From contig NZ_CP102486.1 in NCBI RefSeq assembly GCF_026261605.1, positions 4,154,001-4,218,000 of the forward strand: a DNA stretch of 64,000 bases, in the 5' to 3' direction. Origin of the DNA: Dechloromonas sp. A34. Lineage in GTDB: Bacteria; Pseudomonadota; Gammaproteobacteria; Burkholderiales; Rhodocyclaceae. The notes beneath the pieces were generated by a model. It worked only from the letters and a program-made list of their open reading frames with translations. It was not told the origin of the DNA and ran no database searches. The translations under genes and the position numbers were made by a program. This document shows, piece after piece, positions 45,617-54,662 of this stretch; the stretch's first letter is position 1, and the number at the start of each line of letters is the position of its first letter.

Positions 45617-48457
45617 ATGGAACTCGCCAAAGCCTTTGAACCAGCCGATATCGAACGCCGCTGGTATCCCGAGTGGGAAGCCAAGAATTACTTCGCCGCC
45701 GGCGTAGACGGCAGCAAGACCGACAACTTCTGCATCCTGCTGCCGCCGCCCAACGTCACCGGCACGCTGCACATGGGCCACGGCTTCAACCAGACGATCA
45801 TGGACGCGCTGACACGCTACTACCGGATGCGCGGCCACAACACGCTCTGGCAGCCGGGCACCGACCATGCTGGCATCGCGACGCAGATCGTCGTCGAGCG
45901 CCAGCTGGACGCCCAGGGCATTTCGCGCCATGACCTCGGTCGCGAGAAATTCCTGGAAAAGGTCTGGGAGTGGAAGGAATACTCGGGCGGCACGATCACC
46001 CAACAGATGCGCCGCATGGGCACCAGCCCGGACTGGACGCGCGAGCGCTTCACGATGGATGCCGGCCTCAACAAGGTGGTTACCGAAACCTTCGTTCGCC
46101 TGTTCAAGAAAGGCCTGATCTACCGCGGCAAGCGTCTGGTGAACTGGGACCCGAAGCTGCATACGGCCGTGTCCGACCTCGAAGTCGTGCAGGAGGAAGA
46201 AGACGGCTTCATGTGGCACATCCGCTATTCGCTGGCCGATGGCTCGGATAGCCTGGTGGTCGCCACGACGCGGCCGGAAACCATGCTCGGCGACACCGCT
46301 GTGATGGTTCACCCGGAAGACGAGCGCTACAAGCACATGATCGGCAAGATGGTGAAACTGCCGCTGACCGATCGCGAAATTCCGATCATCGCCGACAGCT
46401 ACGTCGATCTCGAATTCGGCACCGGTTGCGTCAAGGTCACGCCGGCGCATGACTTCAACGACTACGCCGTTGGCCAGCGCCACGGCCTGCCGATGATCGC
46501 TATCCTGACGCTCGACGCCAAGATCAACGAGAACGCCCCCGAAAAATATCGTGGTCTCGACCGCTTCGACGCCCGCAAGGCCGTCGTCGCCGATCTCGAA
46601 GCCCTCGGCATCCTCGAAAAGACCGACAAGCACAAGCTTAAAGTGCCGCGCGGCGACCGGACCAATGTCGTGATCGAGCCGATGCTCACCGATCAGTGGT
46701 TTGTCGCCATGTCCAAGCCCGGAGAGGACGGCAAGTCGATCACCGAGAAGGCACTCGACGTCGTCCATTCCGGCGAGATCAAGTTCTATCCGGAAAACTG
46801 GGTCAATACCTATAACCAGTGGCTGAACAATATTCAGGACTGGTGCATTTCCCGCCAGTTGTGGTGGGGCCACCAGATTCCCGCCTGGTACGGCGAGAAC
46901 GGCGAAACCTTCGTCGCTCACAGCGAAGTGGAAGCCCGGGCCGAAGCTGCCAAGGCTGGCTATAACGGCGCGCTGAGCCGCGACGAGGACGTTCTCGACA
47001 CCTGGTTCTCCTCCGCCCTGTGGCCGTTCTCGACGCTGGACTGGACCGGCGATGAAGCCATCGACGCCGCCAACCCGCTGCTCAAGCAATACCTGCCGTC
47101 CTCGGTGCTGGTCACCGGCTTCGACATCATCTTCTTCTGGGTCGCCCGCATGGTCATGATGACCAAGCAGATCACCGGCCAGATCCCGTTCAAGCACGTC
47201 TATGTGCACGGTCTGATCCGCGACGGCGAAGGCCAGAAGATGTCGAAGTCGAAGGGCAATGTGCTCGACCCGATCGACCTGATCGACGGCATCGGCATTG
47301 ACGCGCTGGTCGAGAAACGCACCACCGGCCTAATGAACCCGAAACAGGCGGAAAGCATCGCCAAGAAGACGCGCAAGGAGTTCCCGGACGGCATCCCGTC
47401 CTTCGGTACCGACGCCCTGCGCTTCACTTTCGCCAGCCTCGCCTCACCCGGCCGCGACATCAAGTTCGATCTCAACCGCTGCGACGGCTACCGCAACTTC
47501 TGCAACAAGCTGTGGAACGCCACCCGCTTCGTGCTGATGAACGTCGAGGGCCACGACCTGGCCCTCGACCACGAACAGAAGGCCGGCGGCGTTTGCGTCG
47601 TGCCGGAAGGCGAAGCGCGACTGAAGTTCAGCTTCGCCGATCGCTGGATCGTCAGCCAGTTGCAGCGCGTCGAAGCCGAAATCGAGCAGCACTTCACCGA
47701 CTACCGTTTCGACCTGCTCGCCCAGGCCATCTACAAGTTCGTCTGGGACGAGTTCTGCGACTGGTATCTCGAAATCGCCAAGGTCGAGATTCAGACCGGC
47801 GACGAGGCCCAGCAGCGTGGCGCTCGCCGGACCCTGATCCGCACGCTGGAAGCCGTGCTGCGCCTGGCTCACCCGCTGATTCCCTTCGTTACCGAGGAAC
47901 TGTGGCAGACCGTCGCCCCGATCGCCGGCCGCAAGACGTACGACTCGCTGATGCTCGCCGCCTACCCGCGCGCCGACCTATCGCGCATCGACGAGGCCTC
48001 GGAAGCCAAGGTCGAACGCCTGAAGGCCCTGGCCTACGCCTGCCGCAACCTGCGCGGCGAGATGGGTGTCTCCCCGGCCCTGCGCATGCCGCTGCTGGTC
48101 GCCGGCGGCGGTGCCGACATGGCCGAGTTCGCGCCTATCCTGCAAGCTCTGGGTAAGCTCTCCGAGGTACAAATCGTCGACGACATGCCGGACGATGCCA
48201 TGGCGCCGGTCGCCGTGGTCGGGCAAACCCGCCTGATGCTGAAGGTGGAGATCGACATCGCCGCCGAACGCGAACGTCTGGCCAAGGAAATCGAAAAGCT
48301 CGAAAAGCAGATTTCGATTGCCCAGAACAAGCTGAACAACGAGGGCTTCGTCGCCCGCGCCCCAGCAGCCGTGGTCGATCAGGAAAAGCAACGGGTCGCC
48401 GATTTCACCGCGACGCTGGAAAAACTCAAACCACAACTGGCCAAACTGGCCAACTGA
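45617..48457 (+). CDS. valS: Valyl-tRNA synthetase
   Basis: 946 residues. HIGH-type motif [15 protein letters not shown] near residue 45 and KMSKSKGN near residue 540, the CP1 editing domain between them ([11 protein letters not shown]), anticodon-binding domain and a C-terminal coiled coil ([19 protein letters not shown]). A perfect -10 (TATAAT at 45580) lies 31 nt upstream without a clear -35. Confidence 0.97.
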   Translation: MELAKAFEPADIERRWYPEWEAKNYFAAGVDGSKTDNFCILLPPPNVTGTLHMGHGFNQTIMDALTRYYRMRGHNTLWQPGTDHAGIATQIVVERQLDAQGISRHDLGREKFLEKVWEWKEYSGGTITQQMRRMGTSPDWTRERFTMDAGLNKVVTETFVRLFKKGLIYRGKRLVNWDPKLHTAVSDLEVVQEEEDGFMWHIRYSLADGSDSLVVATTRPETMLGDTAVMVHPEDERYKHMIGKMVKLPLTDREIPIIADSYVDLEFGTGCVKVTPAHDFNDYAVGQRHGLPMIAILTLDAKINENAPEKYRGLDRFDARKAVVADLEALGILEKTDKHKLKVPRGDRTNVVIEPMLTDQWFVAMSKPGEDGKSITEKALDVVHSGEIKFYPENWVNTYNQWLNNIQDWCISRQLWWGHQIPAWYGENGETFVAHSEVEARAEAAKAGYNGALSRDEDVLDTWFSSALWPFSTLDWTGDEAIDAANPLLKQYLPSSVLVTGFDIIFFWVARMVMMTKQITGQIPFKHVYVHGLIRDGEGQKMSKSKGNVLDPIDLIDGIGIDALVEKRTTGLMNPKQAESIAKKTRKEFPDGIPSFGTDALRFTFASLASPGRDIKFDLNRCDGYRNFCNKLWNATRFVLMNVEGHDLALDHEQKAGGVCVVPEGEARLKFSFADRWIVSQLQRVEAEIEQHFTDYRFDLLAQAIYKFVWDEFCDWYLEIAKVEIQTGDEAQQRGARRTLIRTLEAVLRLAHPLIPFVTEELWQTVAPIAGRKTYDSLMLAAYPRADLSRIDEASEAKVERLKALAYACRNLRGEMGVSPALRMPLLVAGGGADMAEFAPILQALGKLSEVQIVDDMPDDAMAPVAVVGQTRLMLKVEIDIAAERERLAKEIEKLEKQISIAQNKLNNEGFVARAPAAVVDQEKQRVADFTATLEKLKPQLAKLAN

Positions 48458-48468
48458 AAAGGAAAAAC

Positions 48469-48945
48469 ATGTCCGGAGACAAACGCGGCATTCTTGCCCA
48501 GATATTCATCGCACTGATGATCTTCACCGCCTTGGTCTGGGTGTGGACGGTTGCCTTTATCATGTCATGGCCCTGGGAAAAGACCACCACCTGGAAACCC
48601 GAGTTTCGCCTGATCGCCGTCTGCGCCAACAAGGAGCCCTGCGGCTTCGCTTACAGCGACCTGGCCGAGGCCAAGGCCAAGGGCCTCTACACCTCACTGA
48701 CCCCGGTCGAACCGGCGGGCGATCTCGAAGAAGAGCGCAACTGGCTGAAGTGGAAGGTCGAAAACGACATCATCGAAGTCAAAGCCTCCTCCTGGCACTT
48801 TCAGACAACCATTCGCTACAAGGTTGAAAACGACACGCCGGTGCTGGTCGAGTACCAGGATGTTGCCGCCAAGGCTTTCTACTACGGTGTCGCCGCCGGC
48901 CTGTTCTCGCTGCTAGGGCTCTACCTGCGCAAGCTGCGCGGCTAA
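48469..48945 (+). CDS. Membrane protein of unknown function downstream of valS
   Basis: 158 residues with one helix at about 12-33 (IFIALMIFTALVWVWTVAFIM) and another at about 137-153 (FYYGVAAGLFSLLGLYL). Between them is a periplasmic domain with one Cys pair (VCANKEPCGF). AAGGAAAAAC precedes the ATG 11 nt after valS. No family recognised. Confidence 0.72.
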   Translation: MSGDKRGILAQIFIALMIFTALVWVWTVAFIMSWPWEKTTTWKPEFRLIAVCANKEPCGFAYSDLAEAKAKGLYTSLTPVEPAGDLEEERNWLKWKVENDIIEVKASSWHFQTTIRYKVENDTPVLVEYQDVAAKAFYYGVAAGLFSLLGLYLRKLRG

Positions 48946-48986
48946 TACCTGTCGGCCAGAGTGGCAGGACGGCCTGAAATACTGAT

Positions 48987-50729
48987 TCAGGCCGCGCCGG
49001 CCACCGGCAGCTCAACCCGGATCAGGCCGCGCAAGGCATTGCCTAGCCAGAATCCGGATACGAGATCCTCTGGCCAAACGATCGCCTCACGCGCCCGGCC
49101 ACTGCCCAGCAACTCGGCACGCAGGACGCCGGGCAGGCAACCGCTATTCAGCGGCGGCGTCAGCAATACCCCGTCGCGTTCGACGAAGACGTTGCTGCGC
49201 GCCCCTTCCACCACTTCCCCCCGTTCGTTCAGGAAGACGACGTCGAATATCGACGAATCGACGGCCAGGCTTGCCAGGGCTTGGTCGTAGACCTGCCGCT
49301 CGGTGGTCTTGTGTTGGCGCAAGGGGTTGGCGGAGTCGATCCTGACGTCGGCCAGCCGGGCACGGCGGATACCGCCTGCGTCCGCCGGCAGCACGAAGGA
49401 CTGGACCTCGATCTGACCGCTCTTGGCCAGGGTCAGACGAACCCGCCAGACCCCGACGGCCGGCTGCGCCGCAAGCTGCCGCAGCAACTCGCTTTCATCC
49501 AGCGCAAAACCGAGCCATCTCGCCGAGCGCCGCAAGCGGGCAAGATGCCCGTCCAGACGGGGGTATTGGCCATTCCCCCGGCGCAGTGTTTCGATCAGTT
49601 GCAGTCCGGGATCGCAATCGCGCAGAAAGCTGGCCTTGAGCAGACACTCCTGCCACTCGGCCGCAGGCTGTGAATCGGCGACAATGCCGCTGCCGATGCC
49701 GAGCTTGCCGACGCCACCCGCGGTCAGTTCCAGGGTGCGAATGGCGACGTTGAACCGAAAATCACCGTTCGGTGCCAGCCAGCCGAGCGCCCCGGTGTAA
49801 CTTCCACGCGGCCCGACCTCGAGTTCGGCGGCAATCTGCATGGCGCGAATTTTCGGTGCGCCGGTAATCGAACCGCAGGGAAATAGCGCGCGTAACACCG
49901 CATCGAAACGGCAGTTGCCGATCTCCGCCGAAACTTCCGAGACCATCTGCCAGACCGTCGGGTAATCCTCGATCTCGAACAACTGGTCGACCACGACACT
50001 GCCGTTGTCGGCAATCCGCCCCAAATCGTTGCGCAGCAGATCGACGATCATCAGGTTTTCGGCCAGGTCCTTCTCGGAAGCCCGCAGTTGCCCGGCCGGC
50101 AAGCTGCGCGGCAAGGTCCCCTTCATTGGCCGGGTCGACAGTCGCGTCCCACGCCGTTCGAGGAACAACTCGGGCGACAGCGAGACCAGCCCCCCACTCG
50201 CATCACCGACCAAGCCACCATAGCTGACCGGCTGGCGTTCGCGCAGTCGCCGGTAGAGATCGAGCGGCGTGCCGAACCATTCGAAACCGAGCGGAAAGGT
50301 GTAATTGACCTGGTAGCAGTCGCCGTCGGCAATCAGGCGCTTGATGCGGTCGACCGCGGCAAGGTAAGCGCTTTCCGAAATAGTCGGCAGCACGGCGCTG
50401 ACGCCGGCAGCACCGGCACCAGCCCGCTCGGCCAGCCAATCCTCGGCCTCGGATGCAGACAAGGAAATCCGCTCCCCAAAACGCCAGAACCTGGCCAGGG
50501 GACGGTCTTCAGCCACCTGCCAGCCCGCCGGAGCAGCCTTGGGTTCGAGCAGATAGCCCAGTTCGTAATCGAGGGCAACAACCACCCAGCCCGGCTCATT
50601 CTCCAGGCGATCCAGCGCATCGCTCAAGCTTGTGGCATTCCAGGCCGTCAGACAATCAATCAGCCCATCGAAACACCAAGCGGCGGGTTCGCCCGGAGGC
50701 GCCCGCCTGTCTTCGAAAAATGCGTACAA
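48987..50729 (-). CDS. pabB: Fused aminodeoxychorismate synthase component I / aminodeoxychorismate lyase (PabBC)
   Basis: 580 residues joining two steps of p-aminobenzoate synthesis for folate. Residues about 110-370 are the chorismate-binding PabB domain (DGDCYQVNYTF, TRPMKGTLPR, VDLLRNDLGRIA, FPCGSITGAPKIRAM). Residues about 380-575 are a PLP class IV lyase (LIETLRRGNGQYPRLDGHLARL, QVYDQALASLAV, FDVVFLNERGEVVEGARSNVF). Last of a bepA-tusA-like-pabBC minus-strand run. Fusions of this kind are known in proteobacteria. Confidence 0.92.
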   Translation of the reverse strand: MYAFFEDRRAPPGEPAAWCFDGLIDCLTAWNATSLSDALDRLENEPGWVVVALDYELGYLLEPKAAPAGWQVAEDRPLARFWRFGERISLSASEAEDWLAERAGAGAAGVSAVLPTISESAYLAAVDRIKRLIADGDCYQVNYTFPLGFEWFGTPLDLYRRLRERQPVSYGGLVGDASGGLVSLSPELFLERRGTRLSTRPMKGTLPRSLPAGQLRASEKDLAENLMIVDLLRNDLGRIADNGSVVVDQLFEIEDYPTVWQMVSEVSAEIGNCRFDAVLRALFPCGSITGAPKIRAMQIAAELEVGPRGSYTGALGWLAPNGDFRFNVAIRTLELTAGGVGKLGIGSGIVADSQPAAEWQECLLKASFLRDCDPGLQLIETLRRGNGQYPRLDGHLARLRRSARWLGFALDESELLRQLAAQPAVGVWRVRLTLAKSGQIEVQSFVLPADAGGIRRARLADVRIDSANPLRQHKTTERQVYDQALASLAVDSSIFDVVFLNERGEVVEGARSNVFVERDGVLLTPPLNSGCLPGVLRAELLGSGRAREAIVWPEDLVSGFWLGNALRGLIRVELPVAGAA

Positions 50730-50736
50730 AAGAGGG

Positions 50737-50964
50737 TTACTTACGCTTCAGGAAAAACTCGAAAACGCGGTTTTCTTCCTGTTGCTTGACCAGTTCGTTA
50801 CCGGTCTGCTTGGCGAAGGCGGGGAAATCCTTCAAGGAACCCGGGTCGGTCGCCAGCACGCGCAAGACCTGGCCCGACTCCATCTCGGCAAGTGCCTTCT
50901 TGGTGCGCAGGATGGGCAGCGGACAGTTCAAGCCCTTGACGTCAAGATCGCGATCAAATTCCAT
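50737..50964 (-). CDS. TusA/SirA-family sulfur carrier-like protein
   Basis: 75 residues with the CPLP active-site motif (LDVKGLNCPLPILRTKKAL), then VLATDPGSLKDFPAFAKQTG. TusA-type proteins carry persulfide sulfur for tRNA thiolation or sulfur oxidation. It lies 7 nt upstream of pabBC. Whether it serves the nearby soxYZ or general sulfur transfer is open. Confidence 0.9.
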   Translation of the reverse strand: MEFDRDLDVKGLNCPLPILRTKKALAEMESGQVLRVLATDPGSLKDFPAFAKQTGNELVKQQEENRVFEFFLKRK

Positions 50965-51000
50965 GGTATTTGCTTCCTGATGAGAGATTCGATTTTAACC

Positions 51001-52449
51001 TCAATTGCGCTTTTCCTTGAGCTCCTCTAGCTGCCGCCGTTTCAGCTCGCGCAAGCGGGCATCGATCGCCGACATTTCATAGAAATTCGCATCGCCGGCC
51101 TTCTGCGCCAGTTCCAGTTGTTCGACCGCCCCTGCCGTCTGGCCCTGCAAGGCAAACACCTCGGCCAGCGCCTGATGTTGCTGCGCCTTGCGGCCCAGGC
51201 CGGCATAACTTTCGGCCCGCATCTTGTGGAAACGGACATCTTCCGGGTAGTTTTGCAGCTGGGTTTCGGCAAAACGCAGCGAGTCGTCGAAGCGTTGCAC
51301 GCCGATCAGGGCACCGCCATAGCCGTAGAGCAAGCCCTGATTCAACGGAAAGCGCACCATCGCATCGCGGTAAGTCCTCAAGCCTCCGCTGACCTCGCCC
51401 CGGGCAATCCGGATATCGGCCAGCAGCCGTTCGAGCATCGGCGCCGAGATCTGCATCGCCCGTACCGCTTGTACCTCACGCTCGGCAGCAGCCCAGTCGC
51501 GCCCACGATAAAAGGCGTAGGCCAAACCGTAGCGAGTTGCCGGCTCGGAGGAAAATTTCTTGTCCCGCAGCAGGCCATTGAAATCTCGCAACGCTTCATC
51601 GGGCGTGCCCTGCATCGCCCTGAGTTTGGCGCGCACCAGTTGAAAATCAACGCTATCCGGAACCTGGCGGTAGGCGACCGATTGTTCGCGGTTCTGCATA
51701 TCGGTCAGGCGCTCCCCGGTCAGAGGATGGGTACGCAGGTAGGCGGTCGCATTGTTTTCGTAGAGGCGAACCGCTTGCTGCAGACGGGAGAAAAAGATCG
51801 ACATCCCACGCACGTCAAACCCGGCCTTGCGCATGATCTCGAAACCATGGCGATCGGACTCGCGCTCGAAATCCCGCGAGAAGGCAAGCTGGGCAGAAAT
51901 CGCCCCGGCCTGGGTCGTGGCGATGGCCGCTCCAGCCACCTGCGAGTTGGAGCGCGCCGCTAACAGGGCCAGCCCCATGGCGAGCATGGCGGCCATGCTC
52001 GTCTGCTTGGACTGGAACACCTGCCGAGCAATATGGCGCTGCGTGACGTGCGAAATTTCGTGCGCCAGCACCCCTGCCAGTTCGGACTCCATCTGCGCCG
52101 AGATGATCAGCCCGGTGTGCACACCGATATACCCCCCGGGCATGGCAAAAGCGTTGATGCTCGGATCGTTGATCGGAAAGAAGAAGAACCCCATGCCCGG
52201 ATCGTTGCTGACCGCGGTCAGCCGGCCACCCAACTGATTCAGGTAGGACTCGACATCGGAGTCATCCAGATAGCTGGGTTCCCGCCAGCGGATTTCGTGC
52301 ATGATCTGACGGCCAATCTTTTTCTCGGCGCTCAACGACAATTCGTTGCTGGCCACGTCTCCGAGTTCTGGCAAATCATCTGCCCGCAGGGGCTGCAGGG
52401 TGAGCGCGCAGGCCAGGAAACCGGCGAGTAAACGTTGAGCAAGGGGCAT
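51001..52449 (-). CDS. BepA-like periplasmic M48 metalloprotease with TPR repeats
   Basis: 482 residues from the ATG at 52449, with a signal peptide (RLLAGFLACALTLQPLRA). Zinc motif HEISHVTQRH at about residue 135 and a downstream Glu in RDFERESDRHGFEIM. The C-terminal 200 residues are TPR-like helices. BepA/YfgC proteins help assemble or degrade outer membrane proteins such as LptD. Minus strand, upstream of the TusA-like gene, divergent from moaC. Confidence 0.92.
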   Translation of the reverse strand: MPLAQRLLAGFLACALTLQPLRADDLPELGDVASNELSLSAEKKIGRQIMHEIRWREPSYLDDSDVESYLNQLGGRLTAVSNDPGMGFFFFPINDPSINAFAMPGGYIGVHTGLIISAQMESELAGVLAHEISHVTQRHIARQVFQSKQTSMAAMLAMGLALLAARSNSQVAGAAIATTQAGAISAQLAFSRDFERESDRHGFEIMRKAGFDVRGMSIFFSRLQQAVRLYENNATAYLRTHPLTGERLTDMQNREQSVAYRQVPDSVDFQLVRAKLRAMQGTPDEALRDFNGLLRDKKFSSEPATRYGLAYAFYRGRDWAAAEREVQAVRAMQISAPMLERLLADIRIARGEVSGGLRTYRDAMVRFPLNQGLLYGYGGALIGVQRFDDSLRFAETQLQNYPEDVRFHKMRAESYAGLGRKAQQHQALAEVFALQGQTAGAVEQLELAQKAGDANFYEMSAIDARLRELKRRQLEELKEKRN

Positions 52450-52515
52450 GGTGCTATGATACCGCAGCCCTTCCGGCCGCCCTTCCGGGTGAAACGTAAC
52501 CCTGTGTAAATTCCT

Positions 52516-52998
52516 GTGACCAACCCGAAACTCACCCACTTTGACAGCGCCGGCCAGGCTCATATGGTCGACGTCGGCAGCAAGGCGGAAACCGCTCGTG
52601 TCGCCCGCGCCGCCGGCAGCATTTTCATGAAACCGGAAACCCTGGCCCTGATCCGCTCCGGTTCAGCCAAGAAAGGCGACGTCCTGGGCATCGCCCGGAT
52701 CGCCGCCATTCAGGCCTCCAAGCGTACGGGCGACCTAATTCCGCTCTGCCATCCGATTGCCCTGACCCGCGTCACCGCCGATTTCACCATCGACGAAGCC
52801 AAAAGCGCCGTGCACTGCGCGGTCATCGCCGAATGTTTTGGCAAGACCGGTGTCGAAATGGAAGCCCTGACCGCGACTTCGGTTGGCCTGCTGACCATTT
52901 ACGACATGTGCAAGGCAGTCGACCGTGGCATGCGCATCGAAAACCTCCGGCTGGTGGAAAAGGCCGGCGGCAAGTCCGGTCACTGGGTTGCCGAGTAA
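52516..52998 (+). CDS. moaC: Cyclic pyranopterin monophosphate synthase MoaC
   Basis: 160 residues starting with GTG at 52516. It completes the first step of molybdenum cofactor synthesis. Typical features are [52 protein letters not shown] and MCKAVDRGM. Followed 17 nt later by soxY. Confidence 0.96.
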   Translation: MTNPKLTHFDSAGQAHMVDVGSKAETARVARAAGSIFMKPETLALIRSGSAKKGDVLGIARIAAIQASKRTGDLIPLCHPIALTRVTADFTIDEAKSAVHCAVIAECFGKTGVEMEALTATSVGLLTIYDMCKAVDRGMRIENLRLVEKAGGKSGHWVAE

Positions 52999-53014
52999 TC
53001 CGGCCAAGACAACC

Positions 53015-53488
53015 ATGTTTGCACTACGCAGAAAACTGCTCCAGGGCGGCGCCTCGGCTGCCCTGCTATCCCCCCTCCTCGGCACCGGTTTGCTGACCCC
53101 GAGCGTCGTCCTGGCCGCCGAGTGGAACCGCAACGCCTTTACCGCACGCACCATCGCTGACGCCCTGAAAGCCCATGGCAGCGCCACTGCCATCGAGTCG
53201 CGCGAGATTGTGATCAATGCGCCGGAAATTGCCGAAAATGGCGCAAAAGTCGAAGTCGATATCACCAGCAATATCGCCAATAGTCGCAGTCTGGCCATTT
53301 TTGCCGACAAGAACCCGCTGCCACTATGTGCCACGCTGGAATTTGCCGGGGCTGTCCTACCCTACGCGCGGGTCCAGCTGAAACTGGCCGAAACCACCCG
53401 CCTGCGCGCGGTCGTCAAAACAGCGGACGGCAAAACCCATGTCGCCTTCCGCGAGGTCAAGGTCACCCTCGGCGGGTGCGGAGGCTAA
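53015..53488 (+). CDS. soxY: Thiosulfate oxidation carrier protein SoxY
   Basis: 157 residues. A Tat-type signal (ALRRKLLQGGASAALL) leads the protein to the periplasm, and the substrate-carrying Cys sits in the C-terminal VKVTLGGCGG swinging arm. SoxY binds sulfur intermediates as a conjugate with SoxZ. The stop is 2 nt before the soxZ GTG. No soxXA, soxB or soxCD is in the window. Confidence 0.93.
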   Translation: MFALRRKLLQGGASAALLSPLLGTGLLTPSVVLAAEWNRNAFTARTIADALKAHGSATAIESREIVINAPEIAENGAKVEVDITSNIANSRSLAIFADKNPLPLCATLEFAGAVLPYARVQLKLAETTRLRAVVKTADGKTHVAFREVKVTLGGCGG

Positions 53489-53490
53489 TC

Positions 53491-53802
53491 GTGGCAGACC
53501 AGATCAAGATTCGCGCACAAATTCAGGGCGAAATTGTCAACATCCGCATCCTTTTGCAGCACCCCATGGAAACCGGGCAGCGCAAGGATGATCAGGGACA
53601 GACCCTGCCTGTCCATTTCATTCAGACCTTTTCGGTCAGCCATAACGGCAAACCGCTGATCGATGGGCAGCTCAACACTTCGATCGCGAAGAATCCGCTA
53701 TTCGCTTTCAAGGCCCGCGGCATCAAGGCAGGCGACAAATTGTCGGTCTACTGGCAGGACAACCTCGGCGACAAGCGGCAGGACGAAATTACCGTTACCT
53801 AA
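53491..53802 (+). CDS. soxZ: Thiosulfate oxidation carrier complex protein SoxZ
   Basis: 103 residues from the GTG at 53491. KIRAQIQGEIVNIRILLQHPMETG, HFIQTFSVSHNGK and an all-beta layout ending VYWQDNLGDKRQDEITVT match SoxZ, the scaffold partner of SoxY. It has no signal of its own and is expected to travel with SoxY through Tat. A terminator follows. Confidence 0.93.
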   Translation: MADQIKIRAQIQGEIVNIRILLQHPMETGQRKDDQGQTLPVHFIQTFSVSHNGKPLIDGQLNTSIAKNPLFAFKARGIKAGDKLSVYWQDNLGDKRQDEITVT

Positions 53803-53826
53803 CTAAAACCGGAGCCCCAAAAGAAA

Positions 53827-53854
53827 AAAGCCCATCTGAAGCCAGACGGGCTTT
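53827..53854. terminator. Bidirectional terminator between soxZ and cspA
   Basis: AAAGCCC-A-TCTG / CAGA-C-GGGCTTT with one mismatch and a 4-nt loop, between convergent genes; an A-run on the left gives a U-tract to the minus-strand transcript. Confidence 0.8.
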
Positions 53855-53875
53855 AACGTGCTGTTTATCCGGTGC

Positions 53876-54079
53876 TCAGGTGCTCTGGATGTTGGAAGCC
53901 TGCTTGCCCTTGGGGCCTTGCACGACGTCAAAGGAAACTTTTTGACCTTCCTTGAGGGTCTTGAAACCATTCATGTTGATGGCGGAAAAATGTGCGAAAA
54001 GATCTTCGCTGCCATCATCAGGAGTGATAAAACCAAAGCCCTTGGAATCATTGAACCACTTGACAGTACCGATTGCCAT
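53876..54079 (-). CDS. cspA: Cold-shock protein (CspA family)
   Basis: 67 residues: [20 protein letters not shown] and [17 protein letters not shown] contain the RNP1 and RNP2 nucleic-acid binding motifs; one OB-fold domain of usual length. RNA chaperone. Preceded by a long leader and a good promoter; divergent from clpS. Confidence 0.96.
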   Translation of the reverse strand: MAIGTVKWFNDSKGFGFITPDDGSEDLFAHFSAINMNGFKTLKEGQKVSFDVVQGPKGKQASNIQST

Positions 54080-54198
54080 GTTTGCAACTTTCTTACAAAA
54101 AACGAACAAATTTACGGGTCGCCCCGACTCCCTGTTTGAGCTCAGTGACCCGGTGCATTGCGGCACCATTGATGCATCTTGAAGCCAAACACGATTGC

Positions 54199-54227
54199 TT
54201 TCTACGCCACTTGAATTATGTCGTCAA
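54199..54227 (-). promoter_or_regulatory. cspA promoter with long 5' leader
   Basis: On the minus strand TTGACG (54222-54227) and TAGAAA (54199-54204) are 17 nt apart. Transcription would start near 54192, leaving about 110 nt of leader before cspA, as in thermoresponsive csp mRNAs. Confidence 0.55.
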
Positions 54228-54353
54228 CAAGTATCGATGTGGCAGCGCAGCATAAAACAGGCAAGAGAATTGCTTGTACAGGACTGGAAATTCGGAGCTC
54301 ACGCCCCCATGTTTCAGGTTGCAGATTGAATCGGACTGTATAGAATCGAAAGC

Positions 54354-54662
54354 ATGGCTACGAGGTTTCAGGAAGGCGGACAACTTGAGGCACAGCGCAC
54401 CAAGCTGGAGCCGCCTAAGATGTATAAGGTGATGTTGTTGAACGACGATTACACGCCCATGGATTTCGTGATTGTCGTTCTCCAGCGTTTTTTTTCTCTG
54501 GATACTGAACAAGCGACGCGAATCATGCTCCAAGTTCATAACGAAGGTCGAGGCGTGTGCGGGGTTTATCCGCGCGACATCGCGGCCACCAAAGTTGAAC
54601 AGGTGAGTGCGTTCGCCCGCCAGCATCACCACCCGCTTGCTTGCGTCATGGAGGAAAACTGA
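54354..54662 (+). CDS. clpS: ATP-dependent Clp protease adaptor ClpS
   Basis: 102 residues. The N-degron adaptor of Clp[21 protein letters not shown], then [25 protein letters not shown]. Overlaps clpA by 1 nt (TGATG). Confidence 0.96.
   Translation: MATRFQEGGQLEAQRTKLEPPKMYKVMLLNDDYTPMDFVIVVLQRFFSLDTEQATRIMLQVHNEGRGVCGVYPRDIAATKVEQVSAFARQHHHPLACVMEEN

Noticed and set aside
45587..47209. 540-codon frame antisense to valS
   Set aside because: Shadow of valS, whose HIGH and KMSKS motifs are intact.
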